DNA of 64,000 nucleotides from Sorex araneus. Its lineage: Eukaryota > Chordata > Mammalia > Eulipotyphla > Soricidae. The notes under the pieces were generated by a model. The model was not told the DNA's origin, did not search any database, and was given only the letters and a program-made list of their open reading frames with translations. The DNA is taken from positions 12,344,432-12,408,431 of the forward strand of contig NC_073307.1 in assembly GCF_027595985.1 (NCBI RefSeq). The letters are read 5' to 3'. Each line of letters begins with the position of its first letter. Position 1 is the first letter of the stretch. Made by a program: the position numbers and the translations under genes. Positions 40,936 through 53,757 of the stretch are shown one piece after another.

Positions 40936-41214
40936 GAGTATAACAGGGGAAAAAAGAATAGGGAAGAGTACTTGCACTGGCGTTGGAGCAACTTGGAGAG
41001 ACATCCACTAGCATGGCCTGGAAGATAGCTTCACAGGAAGGGAGTGGGGCCCGTTGTCTCAGCAGAGATGGTGGCACAACAACTGAGGCACATTCTAGTC
41101 TTTTCCTTTTCCAGAAAACTTCCATATATTCATGAGGGAGGAGTGACCTTGGATGGTTGAGGAAGTTACAATGACCATAGTTGCTTCTGACTGAGAATCA
41201 TCACAAAGGTGGTT

Positions 41215-41499
<285 letters not shown>

Positions 41500-42620
41500 C
41501 TTGCTTGCTCGCTCTCACCTTGTTTTCATTTTCCCTAACTCCAGGGAGTCAACCACATGGGCAGGGAACGTTCACCTGTCTCCGCTTTGGATTTCCACCT
41601 GTGCCTGCACAAGACTTAAATAAGGCAAGCTGAGCCACACGGGAGAAAAGGCTGCCAAGAGTCACTCTCCTCTGGCCATCAGATGCATTTTCCTGTCCTG
41701 GCTCAGGAGCAGGGTTTAGAGGGGGATACCGCCTTTCCCAGGGCACAAATCTGGTCCTACATCCAGGAAGAAAAAGGTTCCCATGTCCTTGCTGTTTCTC
41801 ATGCGCCTTTGATTTCATGTTACTAGAATGTCAGAGTGGAGTGTTTGGAATCCAATGCCCTGAAGGGCATCACTTCCCTGGTGTGAAACGTCTGGAAATG
41901 TCCTTGAAAAGCCGAATCGAGTTTCTGGAGAAAAAAAAAGGTGTAGCTGAGGGACCGAGTCGCCATAGAGGGAGAGAAGTGAATGGAAACAATGGAAAGC
42001 AACCAATGTGAGCACATTTCCCAGCTGATTAGGTTAAATCATCTCCCTGATGGTCAAAGCCAGTGGAACGAGCTGGATTTTTCTGCCTGTTTCATCAGAT
42101 GGAGTGGGTTTATCTTGTCCTTCAGACAAAGTTGGGTGTGTTCAGGGTGGTATAGCTGGAGACTATCTCGTGCGTCAGAAGGTACAGGTTTGGCCCTGCG
42201 TGTGCCAAGGAAATTCCTAATAATTATTCCTTCACCATGACTGCACAGGCTTCCCTGGGTCAGACCGTCCAGGCTGAACTAATGCTTGGTAATGTTCTCA
42301 TGCTGATTGGGAACTTCTGTCCTAGTACCATGGGGAAATTTAGACCTGCCTTTTCTAAGCAGTTTTTCCCCAAGCATGAGGTGGGGTGCAGATCTTGATT
42401 ATAAAACCAACTTAGTGCTAAGATACACAAGTGAACTTTAACATTTGGGCTGCTCTATTTTTTGAGGTACTACTTTCTGACGAAGAATCCTTAGTTTGTC
42501 ACCTGAAGGGGCTTTTAAGAAGCAGTAGCTGGCACTTAGAAGGCACCAGGATTTGGAGTCCACATAATCCCAATCACCTAACTGGGAATTTTTATGCAGC
42601 TTATCACAATGTCAGCATTT
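41500..42620. other. Intergenic, nothing recognised
   Basis: Single-copy-looking DNA upstream of C4orf3. I see no coding, RNA or repeat signal in it. Confidence 0.6.
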
Positions 42621-42621
42621 T

Positions 42622-42778
42622 AATTTTTTTTTTGGAGGCCATAACTGGAGGTGTTTGGGGGACTACTCCTTGCTGTGTGCTCAGGGGTCAATCCTGGCGA
42701 TGCACAGGGACCATGGCATGTGGGGGCGTCCGGCACACAAAGTCTGAACTCAGCCCCTTGATCTCCCTCTGGCCCCAC
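42622..42778 (-). mobile_element. Diverged SINE
   Basis: tttttggaggccataactgg, ctgtgtgctcaggggtcaat and gatctccctctggccccaca: reverse short form, old. Confidence 0.65.
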
Positions 42779-42779
42779 A

Positions 42780-45310
42780 ATAGAAAATTTTTGAAAACTG
42801 GTGTTGCAGGTGGGTGAAATGGAACTGGTGAGCGCCGAGTTTGGGTGTTTGTGTCACTGGTTCTGCTGGGATCACAGTCTCCAGGTTTCCACAGGCCGGA
42901 GGGCAGAGCTGGTTGTGAAATGTTCATATGAGATAGTCTGAAGTTAGACCGTGGCCGCGATGAGGCTTTGCTTTGTCGTCAGGTGTCTTGTCTCTGCCTG
43001 CTGCAATCACGCGAAGGGTAAGAAACGCCGGAGGACTCACATCTGGCCCAGGCTATTTTCTCTTAGGCCTTTATTATTACTTAACACGGAGAGCTGGTAC
43101 CAACTCTCAGGTGTTAACATTATGATTGCAAGATGGCTTAGAGTAGTAACGATTGGGAAATACAGTAAAACAAGAGATTATTATTTCGAATACCTGGAGA
43201 TGATGTGGCACACCTGGACTCGGGTGGGGGAAACGCATGCACACAGGAAATTCCTGCTTTTATGGGGGTGGGGGAGTGTTGGCCAAGAGCTTCGTGTTGG
43301 GTAGCTAGCGAGGGGAGTGAACAAGCTTCTTTTACCCCGGGGGCCTCGGCAGGTTCTGCAGTGGCGGTTTGGGAGCCGGTCACAGAGCGGGTGACTTGGC
43401 GGGTGTGGCAGCCTTGACGGTGCTAAGACCACCTGGGCCAGGAGGGTGCCACAGCACGGCCGTGGCATGCTACCTGTGTAAGCCTAGCACCCAGCCTGTT
43501 TCCTGGAGAGAGTAACATCCCCTTCTGGAGTCTTTTCCTGCACAAAGGAGTCTTTGGAGGTGTCTCTGTGGCCAGCTGACTCGCCCAAAGGAGCGGAAGT
43601 GGCTCGGCGTGATTCTCTGAGTCAGAGACGCTGGGTCCCGTCATCCACCCACCGCCCGACGTGGTCCCCGCGTGCTTGCAGTGGCAGGAGTCAGAGAGAA
43701 CTGGTTCGGTGATTCACTAATTGTTTTGTGGCCTGGATGTTGACATGAACGCCGGATCATGGGTTTGCAGTGGGCAGAGACTGGCAAACTCGTGCCCGTA
43801 GCTATCAGGTCCGTGCTTGTCCTGTTGTGAACCCGGGAAGGTAAACGTTGAGAAGACGAAGCCACAGACCTGTCCGCAGAGGGCCACAGGGAAACTGGGG
43901 CTGGTTGAGACCATTTCTCTCTGGGTTTCTTGGACAAAGGTTAGATAAAGGGGGACGATATGGGGAGAAAATGAATTGAAGCGTTGTGGCCTGAGGGGTT
44001 CCGTGGTCTCATGTGCTTCTGGGAACTCTGTTCCCGGGCTCAGGGGCCACCCCAGGCGGTGCTGGGAGGTGGTGTGGAGGGTCAGGGGCTTAGCCTCCTG
44101 CAGGCAAAGCCCTGCCCACTGAGCTCTCTGGCCGCTGCTTCTGGGAACTGTTTAGGGGGTCTCCCAGGCCTGGGCTCGGCACATGACACTTGTGAATATT
44201 TCTTTCCTCTTGATGAAGAACGTACAAAGCCCTTCCAAGGAGGAAAGAAATGTCTGCTCTGGCCCAAAGGCTCCGTGTCCGTCTCCTCTGGCTAGCAAAG
44301 AGCCGACCCCTTGCTGACGAGCAGAGCCCAGGTGTGTCCTGCCTGTCGCCGTCAGACCTCAGCGTGCTTCTGTCTGTCAGACCCTGGGTCCTGCACTGAG
44401 GACCTTGCGCGCAGCCATGAGGGGTCGAGGGGTCCGTATGTATGAGGCGACGAGACAGAGACTATTTGGAAAGGGGGGTGGGGGGGGCGGTAATTCATGT
44501 CTTCATTTTTGAGTATTCTGGCATTTTCGTAATGACCCCTCGCCATGCTTTTGGCCATTTCGGTTGACACACTTGGACCGGAGTCCTTTCGGGTGTCTGG
44601 TGTTTGGGTTGGGTTGGGGTCAGTCCCCTGGTCCACTGTGTCCACTTTTTCAGAGTCTGGAACTTTGTGGGAGAGTGATGAGAAGGTCTGGCACCAGGCA
44701 GCTGTGGAGTGGGGAGGGAGGGAGAGTGCTCAGGAGCCCTTTGGGGCCTCAGGGCTCGGGGTTCACAGCCTCCTCAGTCTCCTTCTCCGATGGTGTTTGA
44801 GCATCCCCGAGGGTTTGGGCGGCCTGAGGTAGGCGGCAGCTCTGTGCCCTCCGGGAAGAGCCCACAGATTTCCAAAGGGTGCCAAGAGCATCACACGCCC
44901 AGCTGGGACTCAGCCCTTGGCACCACACGCAGTTCCCTGAGAGCCCGGCCAGGAGTGCTCCCTGAGCACTGGGCAAGCACCTTACCTGCTGCATTATCTC
45001 AGGGAATGAAAATCCCCCACCTACCTTACTCTGAATTGGCCTCACCCCACCCCCTGCCAGCAACCTCCTTTGGTTCAGCAGGTTTCTCTGTTCCCTGTTC
45101 TCCTGAGCGCAATTTTCTTGGCCTTTGATGCATGTTGTTTTCATCAAACTGTGTTGCTTTCCGGCCTCTTCAGCCATTTCAGTTCACCTTTTCGATTCAG
45201 GCTTCCTCAGGCTCCCGGCGGCATCAGCACATCGAGCCTTTGGTGCTTGGGATTTCTAATGTGCCAGCTGCTAAATCTTCACACTAGACGTTTCCCAACT
45301 ATTTTGTATG
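42780..45310. other. Intergenic; one degenerate SINE piece
   Basis: Only 44040-44132 (caggggccaccccaggcggt; ccactgagctctctggccgc) looks repeat-derived, a reverse SINE fragment. The other open frames in this GC-richer stretch have no recognisable protein family or splice structure. Confidence 0.55.
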
Positions 45311-45327
45311 CCAGGAACGTTTCTTTA

Positions 45328-45518
45328 TTTTTTTTTTTACTTTTTAATTTTTTTTGCTTTTTGGGTCACACCCAGCGATGCTTAGGGGTTACTCCTGGCT
45401 TTTCACTCAGGAATTACTCCTGGCGGTGCTTGGGGGACCATATGGGATGCCGGGGATCAAACCTAGATTGGCCGCATGCAAGGTGAACGCCCTACCCGCT
45501 GTGCTATCGCTCCGGCTC
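45328..45518 (-). mobile_element. Young short-form SINE with 17-bp target-site duplication
   Basis: Reverse copy. The exact direct repeat ccaggaacgtttcttta lies at 45311-45327 and 45519-45535. Confidence 0.95.
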
Positions 45519-45743
45519 CCAGGAACGTTTCTTTAGAACAGTGCCGTGAAGTCTGTGTTCCCAGGCTAGGCAGCCTTCCCGTCACATCAGCCCTGACTGT
45601 CTACACGCCAACAGTCTGCTCTTGGGCAACCTGCGAGCCAAATGGTCAGTTTTCAAAATTTCTCTACTCCCAGCTTGAAATGAAAACAGAATCTTTCAAT
45701 GGACTTGCTGGCATGTGGGGTTGCTTAAAACAGTCTTCTGTTA

Positions 45744-45748
<5 letters not shown>

Positions 45749-45794
<46 letters not shown>
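45749..45794. repeat. (GT)n microsatellite
   Basis: 46 bases of GT repeats. Confidence 0.97.
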
Positions 45795-45796
<2 letters not shown>

Positions 45797-45799
45797 ATG

Positions 45800-48595
45800 T
45801 GTCCAGGAGAGCATTCACGATTCTCAGTGAGGAAGGCTCTACTTTACCCCATTCCTAGACCCCCATCTCCCCTCAGACAGACCCCACTGGACGTGGAAGA
45901 AGCTAAACCTTCATTCCATCCATGATATTTTGTTGTGCTCTGCAGTCCCCACCAAAACATACGTCTTGGATGATCCCTTTTGTTGCATACTAGTATGATG
46001 TGACCACTTGGATCCATCAACCCTGATCTGCTGCATTTAGCTGGGTGGGGCGGGGGTCCCCAAGTATTTCTCCAGCATGACTAATAGCCGAGCAACTCGT
46101 CTGTTCCTCCTCTCTTGGGTTTGTCTTGCTTAATTTCAGTAAATATTCTTTATGGTGCATTGGGCATTCCTAAGGCAACACAGTGTGAAGTGCAGATTGG
46201 CTAGTTACCCGGGTCATCAGAAGAGCAGGTTGAGGACTCCAGACAGAGCCACGGGATAGTCACACCTTGTCCCAGAGCCTCGAGGATCTGGGTATTTGCA
46301 GACTTGGCAACACTGACAGTCAACAACCATCCCGGCCCGCCCACCGGCCCGCCCACCCACTGCTCACACCTTTCGAAGTCAGAGAAGTTAGTTTTGCCTC
46401 GTGTTTCCCAAGAGAGAGAATTCTGCTCCAAAACTAAGCTGCCACCTGCTGCTGCTTGAAGTTCTAAGACACCGCCAGTGGGGCAAAGCTTGCTTGCGAG
46501 GGACGGGAAGTGAGATGTTGAAAGACAGCCTGGAAATCTCTCCCAGCTGCGCAATCAGCGTGTGCAAGCTTGACGGGATGGTTTGGGAGGCGGTTGACAC
46601 GCCTGGGCTCATATAGGACATGCTTCCTTTCAGAAAATCATATCACAGACTGCAAAGAGTGGATGTGAAGAGAAGGTAGCATGATAACGCTGTGAGCTAG
46701 GAAGCCAGCGGCTGTCCAGGTGACCGTGGCGAGCACTGTGTGGAGATGCAGCATTAGCCAGACTGGGACCGACTTTGCCTGAGTAAGAAATGCCAGCCTT
46801 CTGGGAGTCAGGTGGCCTCCCAAGCAGTGCCCAGAGGTGCAAGGACCACTGCTGCCCATTCTTGGCTGACGGGGTTGAATGGTCCAGTGCTAGAGCCCAG
46901 TGAAGTGGGAATAGTGGGTGCCACCAGGAGCCACACGCTGTGGTGGAGGGGTGGAGGGGGACATTGATGTGAGCCATCAAGCTGGGGTCCTGTGTGAGGA
47001 GGACATGTGCCCCTATCTGCCAGCCTTAATAGCTGTCGCCTTGGGAATGAGACATCCTAAGTGCTTCCTGTGCTTGTTCATGTTTTTCCAGATCTGAATG
47101 AGAGGGCGTTGGTTAGGCATTAGGAAGAAAGTTTTCTGAAATAAGGCAAATTAGGAAATAAGCTGGAATAGCCTGTGTCAGAGTCACTGAGCTCTTTGGA
47201 GCATCCGATCACCGGCGCTGGTTATGTCCACACGGGAGCTGGGGGTTGTGGCACCCTGTGGCAGTGCTTTACAGGGCCCCGGGGGAAATGGGCGAAGGGA
47301 GGCCTCGACCCCCGGGCCCCCTCTCCCCAACACCAGGGAAGCTCAGCTTTTATGGCCCCATGGAGAAATGCACCTTTCACCACGTCAGTTCCTGTCTGCT
47401 CTGGTGCCAGCCTTGTTCTAATATTACCCTGGGGGACCTTGTTCACATGACACAAGAGGCAGGCCTGCCCCCACCCCTGGCACCCAGGGAAATAGCCCGA
47501 GGCTGGCAGCAACCAGGAGAGCTTGAAATCAAAATCTCTGGAGGCGACATAGTCAGAAGAGAAGGGAGAAAGTAGCCCACAGTAATCTCAGCGTACACCC
47601 TCTCTGGCTTCTAGTGCAGGGCAAAAGACGCAGAAATCAGCAAGGAAGAGTGGGTCTGGGAGCTCAGTGCCAGGCTTCAGGCCGAGAGTTGGACCCCTGA
47701 GCCACCTGCCCCCTCCCGCCAGCTCTGCTCCTGCCCTGCCCCGCCCTGCAGGCAATCCTGGTCCAGCATCGCAGACACAGGAGTGAGACCCCAGGAAGCA
47801 CTGTGACCGGCAAGGGGGGGGCCCTTGGCTAGCACAGAGGTGGGTACCACAACTTAACAGTGCGAGTTCCATGGCCAGATATGTGTGGCCCCTGGTCCTC
47901 GCAGCGACAACAGTGCAGTGAAGGGAGGCTGTTGAAAGAAGAAAGAGGCCTTGGGCGCAGCTAGAAGCGCTAGAGAGCGCGAGACATACAGGCCTATGGG
48001 GTAGTCTCGCTCTGAGCACAGACGCTCGGCACTTGGGAACGCAGCAGCTCAGCGATCCCTGGGCATGGAGGGCAGGAACCAGCAAGAGTAAAGTTCACGG
48101 AGTTCTCAACATCGCCCTTGCAGAATTCCCCTCCATAAATCTCTGTGTGGGACAACCACTGCCGGCTCAGTTAATGCGCAGTCAGCTGCATCGCCCTGAC
48201 CTGCCCACGATGTGCAACTCCCGGCCATTTAAGTTAATTTTTAGTGAAGCAAGTCACTTTATTTAGGCGCTGTTACAGAAGAAAGGAGAGAGCGTCCCAC
48301 GAAGTACAGGAAGCGGAATTTGCACCCCGAGCTGGAAGGGGGGTGTCTGCAGGCGGAGTGGGCTGTGGGCCAGGACGGCCCTGGGTCCCCGGGGCCCAAC
48401 ACCACGCACAGGTCTTACTCCTGGCGTGATCTGGAACACAGGCGCGTGTCTTGCCTTTCCCCAGCCAGTCGCTCAAAAGTCACCTCGTCACATTACTTCC
48501 CTAACGCCCCCTGTTTAAACCCGGACCCACCGTCTCACGCTTGGCCCCTACTCATCCCTCTGTCCCTCATGCCACCTTTCTTTTCTATGTTTAAC
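45800..48595. other. Intergenic, nothing recognised
   Basis: GC-moderate DNA with a few G- or C-rich runs and no repeat, exon or RNA gene I can support. Confidence 0.55.
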
Positions 48596-48670
48596 TTTTT
48601 TTTTTATCGAATCACACTGTGAGATAGATCCTTACAACAGCCTTATTTTCTTGCAGCATTTTATAATGTC
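48596..48670 (-). mobile_element. Very short L1 3'-end fragment
   Basis: ttttttatcgaatcacactg then gtgagatagatccttacaac: poly-T plus the last bases of the L1 3' UTR, reverse strand. Confidence 0.65.
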
Positions 48671-48861
48671 TAACTTAGTTCTTCCCCTTCTCTTATGCTC
48701 TCTGCCAGGGAGAGGGACTTGGGGGTGTCTGTGTTGTATATACTTTTGTATCTCTCATTGGCACCGCACCAAAAATACACTCTCAGTGTTTGAAAGTGCT
48801 ACGGTAATGGGAACTTAAACCACACGACCCCATGCCCTGAAGTTGGCTCTGTGCCCTGGAA

Positions 48862-49255
48862 CAGCTAGACTGCCTGGGTCCAAACCCCGGCTCAGCCAAC
48901 TGGATGTGGGCCTTGGGGCAGTTACAAAACCTCTTTTTGTCTCCGTTTCCTCATCTGTAACGTGGCTGCAGTAAAAACAGTGCTTACAGCATTGAGTTGT
49001 GGTGAGGATTAATGCAATTTGATTTTGTTGTTTGTTTGTTTTGGGTCACACCCCGTGGTGCTCAAGGCTTACTCCTGGTTATGTGCTCAGGGGTCACTCC
49101 TAGCTTAGGGGACAATATATGGTGCCGGGGATGGAACCTGGGTCGACTGGTTGCAAGGCAAACACCTTACCTGCTGTACTCTCTATCTCCATGTTGATTT
49201 ATATAAAGCATGCTGAGCCATGCCTTACATAGGATGAGCACTGTATGCAGAGTCC
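48862..49255 (+). mobile_element. MIR element split by a younger SINE
   Basis: ctagactgcctgggtccaaa, tttgtctccgtttcctcatc and ggtgaggattaatgc are classic MIR text. The 3' end resumes after 49192 (aagcatgctgagccatgcct). The insert is the SINE at 49026-49192. Confidence 0.85.
49026..49192 (-). mobile_element. Short-form SINE inserted into a MIR
   Basis: tttgggtcacaccccgtggt to ctgctgtactctctatctcc, reverse strand, with a short ttgattt-type repeat at both edges. Confidence 0.85.
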
Positions 49256-49461
49256 TAGTGAGTTGTGTTGAACTGCATCTGAATTAGTGCTATGTTTCCT
49301 GGTTAAACATTCATTTATTTAAGTTTTGCATTTTTTCTCTTTATGTTTTGGAGCCAGTCAGATTTTCAAGATTTTGTGGGACTTGGAAACTAGCTTTTTC
49401 ATGGATAGCAAAAAAGAATTACAACATTACAAGAATGAAAGTCAGTGCTGATACAATACAG

Positions 49462-49618
49462 AGTGAAGGCACTTACATTGCACATGGTCAACCACCCCAG
49501 TTCATTCTGAAACACCACAGGTGGTTCCCAGATGCCCACTAGGAGTGATCCTTGAGCACAGAGCCCAGAGTAAGCCCCAAGCACTGCCAGGTGTGCCCCA
49601 CCTCCTAAACAAGGGGGA
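49462..49618 (+). mobile_element. Diverged SINE
   Basis: gtgaaggcacttacattgca, gatccttgagcacagagccc and gcactgccaggtgtgcccca: forward short form, old. Confidence 0.65.
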
Positions 49619-49680
49619 AAAAGTGAAAAAGATGTGGTGTAAACCTTCTCAGAATTCAGGAGAGATCACCTGATAAGGTG

Positions 49681-49902
49681 CGATAGCACAGTGGTAGGGC
49701 ATTCGCCTTGCACACGGCCGACCCATGTTCGATTCCTCCACTCCTCTTGGAGAGCCCGGCAAGCTACCCAGAGTATCTCGCCTGCATGGCAGAGCCTGGC
49801 AAGCTACTCGTGGCATATTCAATATGCCAAAAACAGTAACAACAGACGTTACTGGTGCCCGTTCAAGCAAATCGATGAGCAACAGGATGACAGTGACAGT
49901 GA
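49681..49902 (+). mobile_element. Long-form SINE flanked by an inverted repeat
   Basis: cgatagcacagtggtagggc to aggatgacagtgacagtgac. ctgataaggtg (49670-49680) and its exact reverse complement (49903-49913) lie at the edges instead of a direct repeat. Confidence 0.9.
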
Positions 49903-50090
49903 CACCTTATCAGAGCAGTGGGATATAGCCTCTATTTCTTTGAGAGCATGAATTTTTGTAATGATGATTTTAATTATTGTTCAAAATGGGGCCACTCCCA
50001 GTGGTGGGGGGGGCAGGGCCACTGGGCCAGGCGCGCCTGAGGGTTCAGTGATCAGGTGATGGGGGAGAGGGAAGTGCCAGTCTGGACTTT

Positions 50091-50262
50091 AAGAATAGCA
50101 CAGCGGGTAGGGCGTTTGCCTTGCATGCGGCCGACCCGGGTTCAAATCCCAGCATCCCATATGGTCCCCTGAGCACCGCCAGGGGTAATTCCTGAGTGCA
50201 TGAGCCAGGAATGACCCCTGTGCATTGCTGGGTGTGACCCAAAAAGCAAAAAAAAAAAAAAA
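50091..50262 (+). mobile_element. Short-form SINE, ctcatgcactc subfamily
   Basis: Lacks the first bases of the head and ends in poly-A. It has the extra base giving gagtgcatgagccagg, also seen (reverse strand) in the triplet at 51.6-51.9 kb. Confidence 0.92.
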
Positions 50263-50275
50263 AAGAATACATGAG

Positions 50276-50418
50276 GCTTGAAGGGGTGGGAGGGAAACTG
50301 GGGACACGTGCTGGGAGGTTACACTGGTGGAGGGGTGGGTGTTGGAACATTGTATGACTGAAACCCAATCATGAACAATTTTGCAATGCTCTATCTCATG
50401 GTGATTGAGTTAAAAAAA
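50276..50418 (+). mobile_element. Short L1 3'-end insertion with target-site duplication
   Basis: aggggtgggagggaaactgg, gtgttggaacattgtatgac and ctcatggtgattgagt, then poly-A. Flanks aagaatacatgag (50263-50275) and aagaatatatgag (50419-50431) are a near-perfect direct repeat. Confidence 0.85.
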
Positions 50419-50431
50419 AAGAATATATGAG

Positions 50432-51411
50432 TTTCTTTTTTTAATAAAAGAGAGTATGTGTTACTTAAAAAGAGATTCCCCCACCATGACCTGCGGGAGG
50501 AGGCCTGAGAACTGGATAGAATTGTGGGAGACCACCCAGGCCCTTGGCCCTGCTCCAGATTCTCTTCCCTTGTTCTGTCGGATGACACCTGTAGTGCTCC
50601 AGGGAGACGCCCAGCTCCCTGTGCAGGAGTGGCCTCCGGCAGTGCTCAGAAGACCATGCGGTGCAGGGGTGAAGCCCAGGCCCCCACATACGAGCCATGC
50701 ACTCAGCTCATGGAAACATCTCTCTGCGCCCAATCCCGCTCCTCTTCCCCCTTCCCGGCGTGTTCCCCTCTCACTCCATCCTGGTGATGTGGGTGGCAGG
50801 GAGGGAGAACTGGGGGCCTCCGTGCTCACAGAACACTCTGCCGGGCTGAAGAGGGGCGAGAGAAGCACCCCTCCCCCCTCCCCCAGAATACTGCTCTCTC
50901 CCTGTGACTGAATGTGCTCTCCGCCCCTAACTTTCTTCACCTTCTGCCTCTTCCTCCTGCTCTTCCTCCACTCGCTTCTGGAAACGGAGACCCCAGCCCC
51001 CATGTCAGCCTGCAGTGAATGAAAACGTCACCCCCTTTTCCCACGGCGCTGATGCTGTATCTTCTGGTTCAGATCCGAGACATTCGGAGCATCTGGGCAA
51101 GCTGGCAATGCCCTCAGGGAACCGTTGGACAGCCCGGCTGTCTTGTGTCTTCCTTCTCACAGCTGATCGCACAATCACATGTCTTTGGTCATGGCACTGG
51201 CTGGGGGGCCGCACACTCTGGGCTCACTCCTTGCATGGCCACGCCTGGTGCAGAGTGTTGGAAATCACGTGACTCTAGGCATGAAGATCAGAGCTGCCAG
51301 GCTCTCCCGAACCAGGGGCCCTCCCGGACGATGGATCCCTTGCACAGTGGCTGGCACTTTAGCTGCTGAGCTGCATCTTGCCCCCACCCATGTAGAATAT
51401 TTTAAAGGTTT
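50432..51411. other. Intergenic, nothing firm
   Basis: 50580-50730 and 51170-51370 contain faint SINE-like words (ctccctgtgcaggagtggcc; ggctcactccttgcatggcc), too diverged to call. Confidence 0.5.
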
Positions 51412-51415
51412 ATTT

Positions 51416-51947
51416 TTTCTTTTTGGGGTTGCATCCAGCAATACTCAGGGCTGACTCTGCACTCAGGAATTACTCCTGGTGGTACTCGGGGGACCATATG
51501 GGATGCTGGGGATGGAATCCAGGTTGGCCGCATGCAAGGCAATCGCCCTACCCTTGTACTATAGCTCCAGCCCTTATATAATTTATTTTTTTGCTTTTTG
51601 GGTCACACCTGGCGATGCACAGGGGTTACTCCTGGCTCATGCACTCAGGAACTACTCCTGGTGGTGCTCAGGCGACCGTATGGGATGCTGGGGGTCGAAC
51701 CTGGGTCGGCTGCGTGCAAGGCAATTGCCCTACCCTTGTACTATAGCTCCAGCCCTTATTTAATTAACTTATTTTTTTGCTTTTTGGGTCACACCTGGCG
51801 ATGCACAGGGGTTACTCCTGGCTCATGCACTCAGGAATTACTCCTGGTGGTGCTCAGGCGACCATATGGGATGCTGGGGGTCGAACCTGGGTCGGCTGCG
51901 TGCAAGGCAAACGCCCTACCCACTGTGCTATCGCTCCAGCCCCTCCA
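51416..51947 (-). mobile_element. Three tandem short-form SINE copies
   Basis: Copies at about 51416-51573, 51588-51755 and 51774-51947, all reverse. Copies 2 and 3 share the rare ctcatgcactcagga variant and aggcgacc. Copies 1 and 2 share the deletion junction cccttgtactatagctcc at period 182. This indicates tandem duplication, not three independent insertions. Confidence 0.93.
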
Positions 51948-51959
51948 GCCCTTATGTTA

Positions 51960-53027
51960 ATGTTTTGTTGTCGTTGTTGAATCAATGCCCCCTGGAAGGG
52001 GTGGCATGGTTGGACAGGGGGCAGGGAGGGGGGAAGCCTGTTTGTAATACTTTGTGCTTCGTTGACGCAGCTCTCTCTCTAAGACCTTTCTGGAACGCCC
52101 TCTAGGTAAGGGCGTGATGCAGAGGCCTGCAGGTCCTGTCTAGGCCAGTAGATGGCAGACGTGGGCCGTCGTCTGGAGAAAGCAGGAAGGGCTGAGGGGG
52201 GTCAGCTGGTGCCACCCCCCTCTTCCTGCCCGCCCGCCCCGCCCCCAGACTCATTCCTAGCTGGTGCACGGGCTCGGGTCAGCCACGTTATCTGCAGGGC
52301 CCGGCACACAGCGAGAGTGTCCCAGGATCTGCAGAGGGAGCCCGCACGGGGTGGCACGGCTGGCCCTGAGCCGCAGTCCAAAGGCAGCAAGCCTGCCCCC
52401 CCACCCCGCCCGCCGCTCCGGGCGCGCACCCACGGGAGAGTCCCCAGTGGGCCTCACCGCCCCCAGTCTTGGCCCTGGGAAGGAAAGTCAGGGTTCTCTG
52501 GGCCCACTGCCTCATTTTCAAGATGATTTAACCACCCCTGCCCATCCCCCACAAGATGAAGCCACTTGCCTAAAGTCCCCCTAGGACGGACCCAGATGTC
52601 TATGCTCCCAGGCGGGTGGGTTTTCAGTGGGGTCTGGGGGAGGTGACGGGGGTGGGGGGTGGGGTTCCAGCCGGCTCAAGGTCCTGCTGTCTCCATAAGG
52701 GCCCCAGTGGGTGTGAGAACCAGCTCCGGTGCAGGCCCCTCAGCAACACCTCCCCTGCCCTTTCCACCTGTCAGGCGGGGAGGAGTTGCAGTGACCAGCA
52801 CTTCAGCAAGTGTGGTGACACCCGTGGGTCTCTGATGCACCATCCCCACTTCTGGAAAGACCCAGTGGAGCCCAGCATTGAGCTGCGCCTGGTTCTGCTC
52901 AGTTCCACGTGACCCTGCACCCTAGAGTTAATCCTGTGTCCCCCCCTCCCTGCTCCTCCTTCCCTCCTTCCCTTTCTCTCCCTCCTCAGTCCTGGATGAG
53001 AGAGTAACAAGCCAGTTGGGGAGTAGG
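51960..53027. other. Intergenic GC-rich stretch, nothing recognised
   Basis: 52150-52450 is locally CpG-enriched but short. I see no gene structure to attach it to. Confidence 0.5.
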
Positions 53028-53600
53028 GGGCTGGCCCGAGGTCACTGACTTCTCTGAAACAGAGACTCCAGTTTGTGCCAAGAAGTGACACCAGCTAGTG
53101 GCGAGTTTTGTTTTGTTTTGGTCTTTGGGTCATACCCAGGGGTGCTCAGGATTAACTCCTGGCTCTGCACTCAGGGACCAGTCCTGGTGGTGCTGTGGAG
53201 ACCATATGGGGTACCGGGGATCAAACCCAGGCCAGCTGCATGCAAGGCAAGTGCCTGCCTGTTGTACTATCGCTCAGGCCAAAGGCCAAGGAATATTTCA
53301 TTCTGCATTTGAATCACATTTTCCTACCATTTATCTGCCAGTACATTTCAGTTGGACTGGAGCGATAGCACAGCGGGTAAGGTGTTTGCCTTGCACACGG
53401 ATGACCTGGGTTCAATTCTTCTGTCCCTCTCGGAGAGCCTGGCAAGCTACCGAGAGTATCCCGCCCGCATGGCAGAGCCTGGCAAGCTACCCATGGCATA
53501 TTCGATATGCCAAAAACAGTAACAACAAGTCTCACCATGGAGACATTACTGGTGCCCCCTCAAGCAAATCAATGAACAAGGGGCTGACAGTGCTACAGTG
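53028..53600 (+). repeat. Composite repeat unit, copy 2
   Basis: Same parts as 40061-40631: gggctggcccgaggtcactg, shorter (GTTTT)n, reverse short SINE, spacer (tttcattctgcatttgaatc), forward long SINE ending gacagtgctacagtg. Flanks differ from copy 1 on both sides. Confidence 0.9.
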
Positions 53601-53757
53601 TTACACTTTAGTTATAACGAGGAAGTCAGGAAAAAATATACCGTTTCCTCCTTGTGTGAGTCTCCCAGAGAATGTGTCTGGTTGTTGGCAAGAGCTATCT
53701 GGCAGCTTAGCCGTGGTCTTCATGAATGAAAAAGAATCAGTCAACACACACATGTGT

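Noticed and set aside
42780-48595. Extra genes between C4orf3 and FABP2
   Set aside because: Several open frames exceed 90 codons, but none has a recognisable family, splice structure or promoter, and no gene is known to me at this place in the human order.
51416-51947. Frames of 90-120 codons with repeated GVTPGSCTQELL-type text
   Set aside because: They are translations of tandem SINE copies and recur wherever the SINE lies on that strand.
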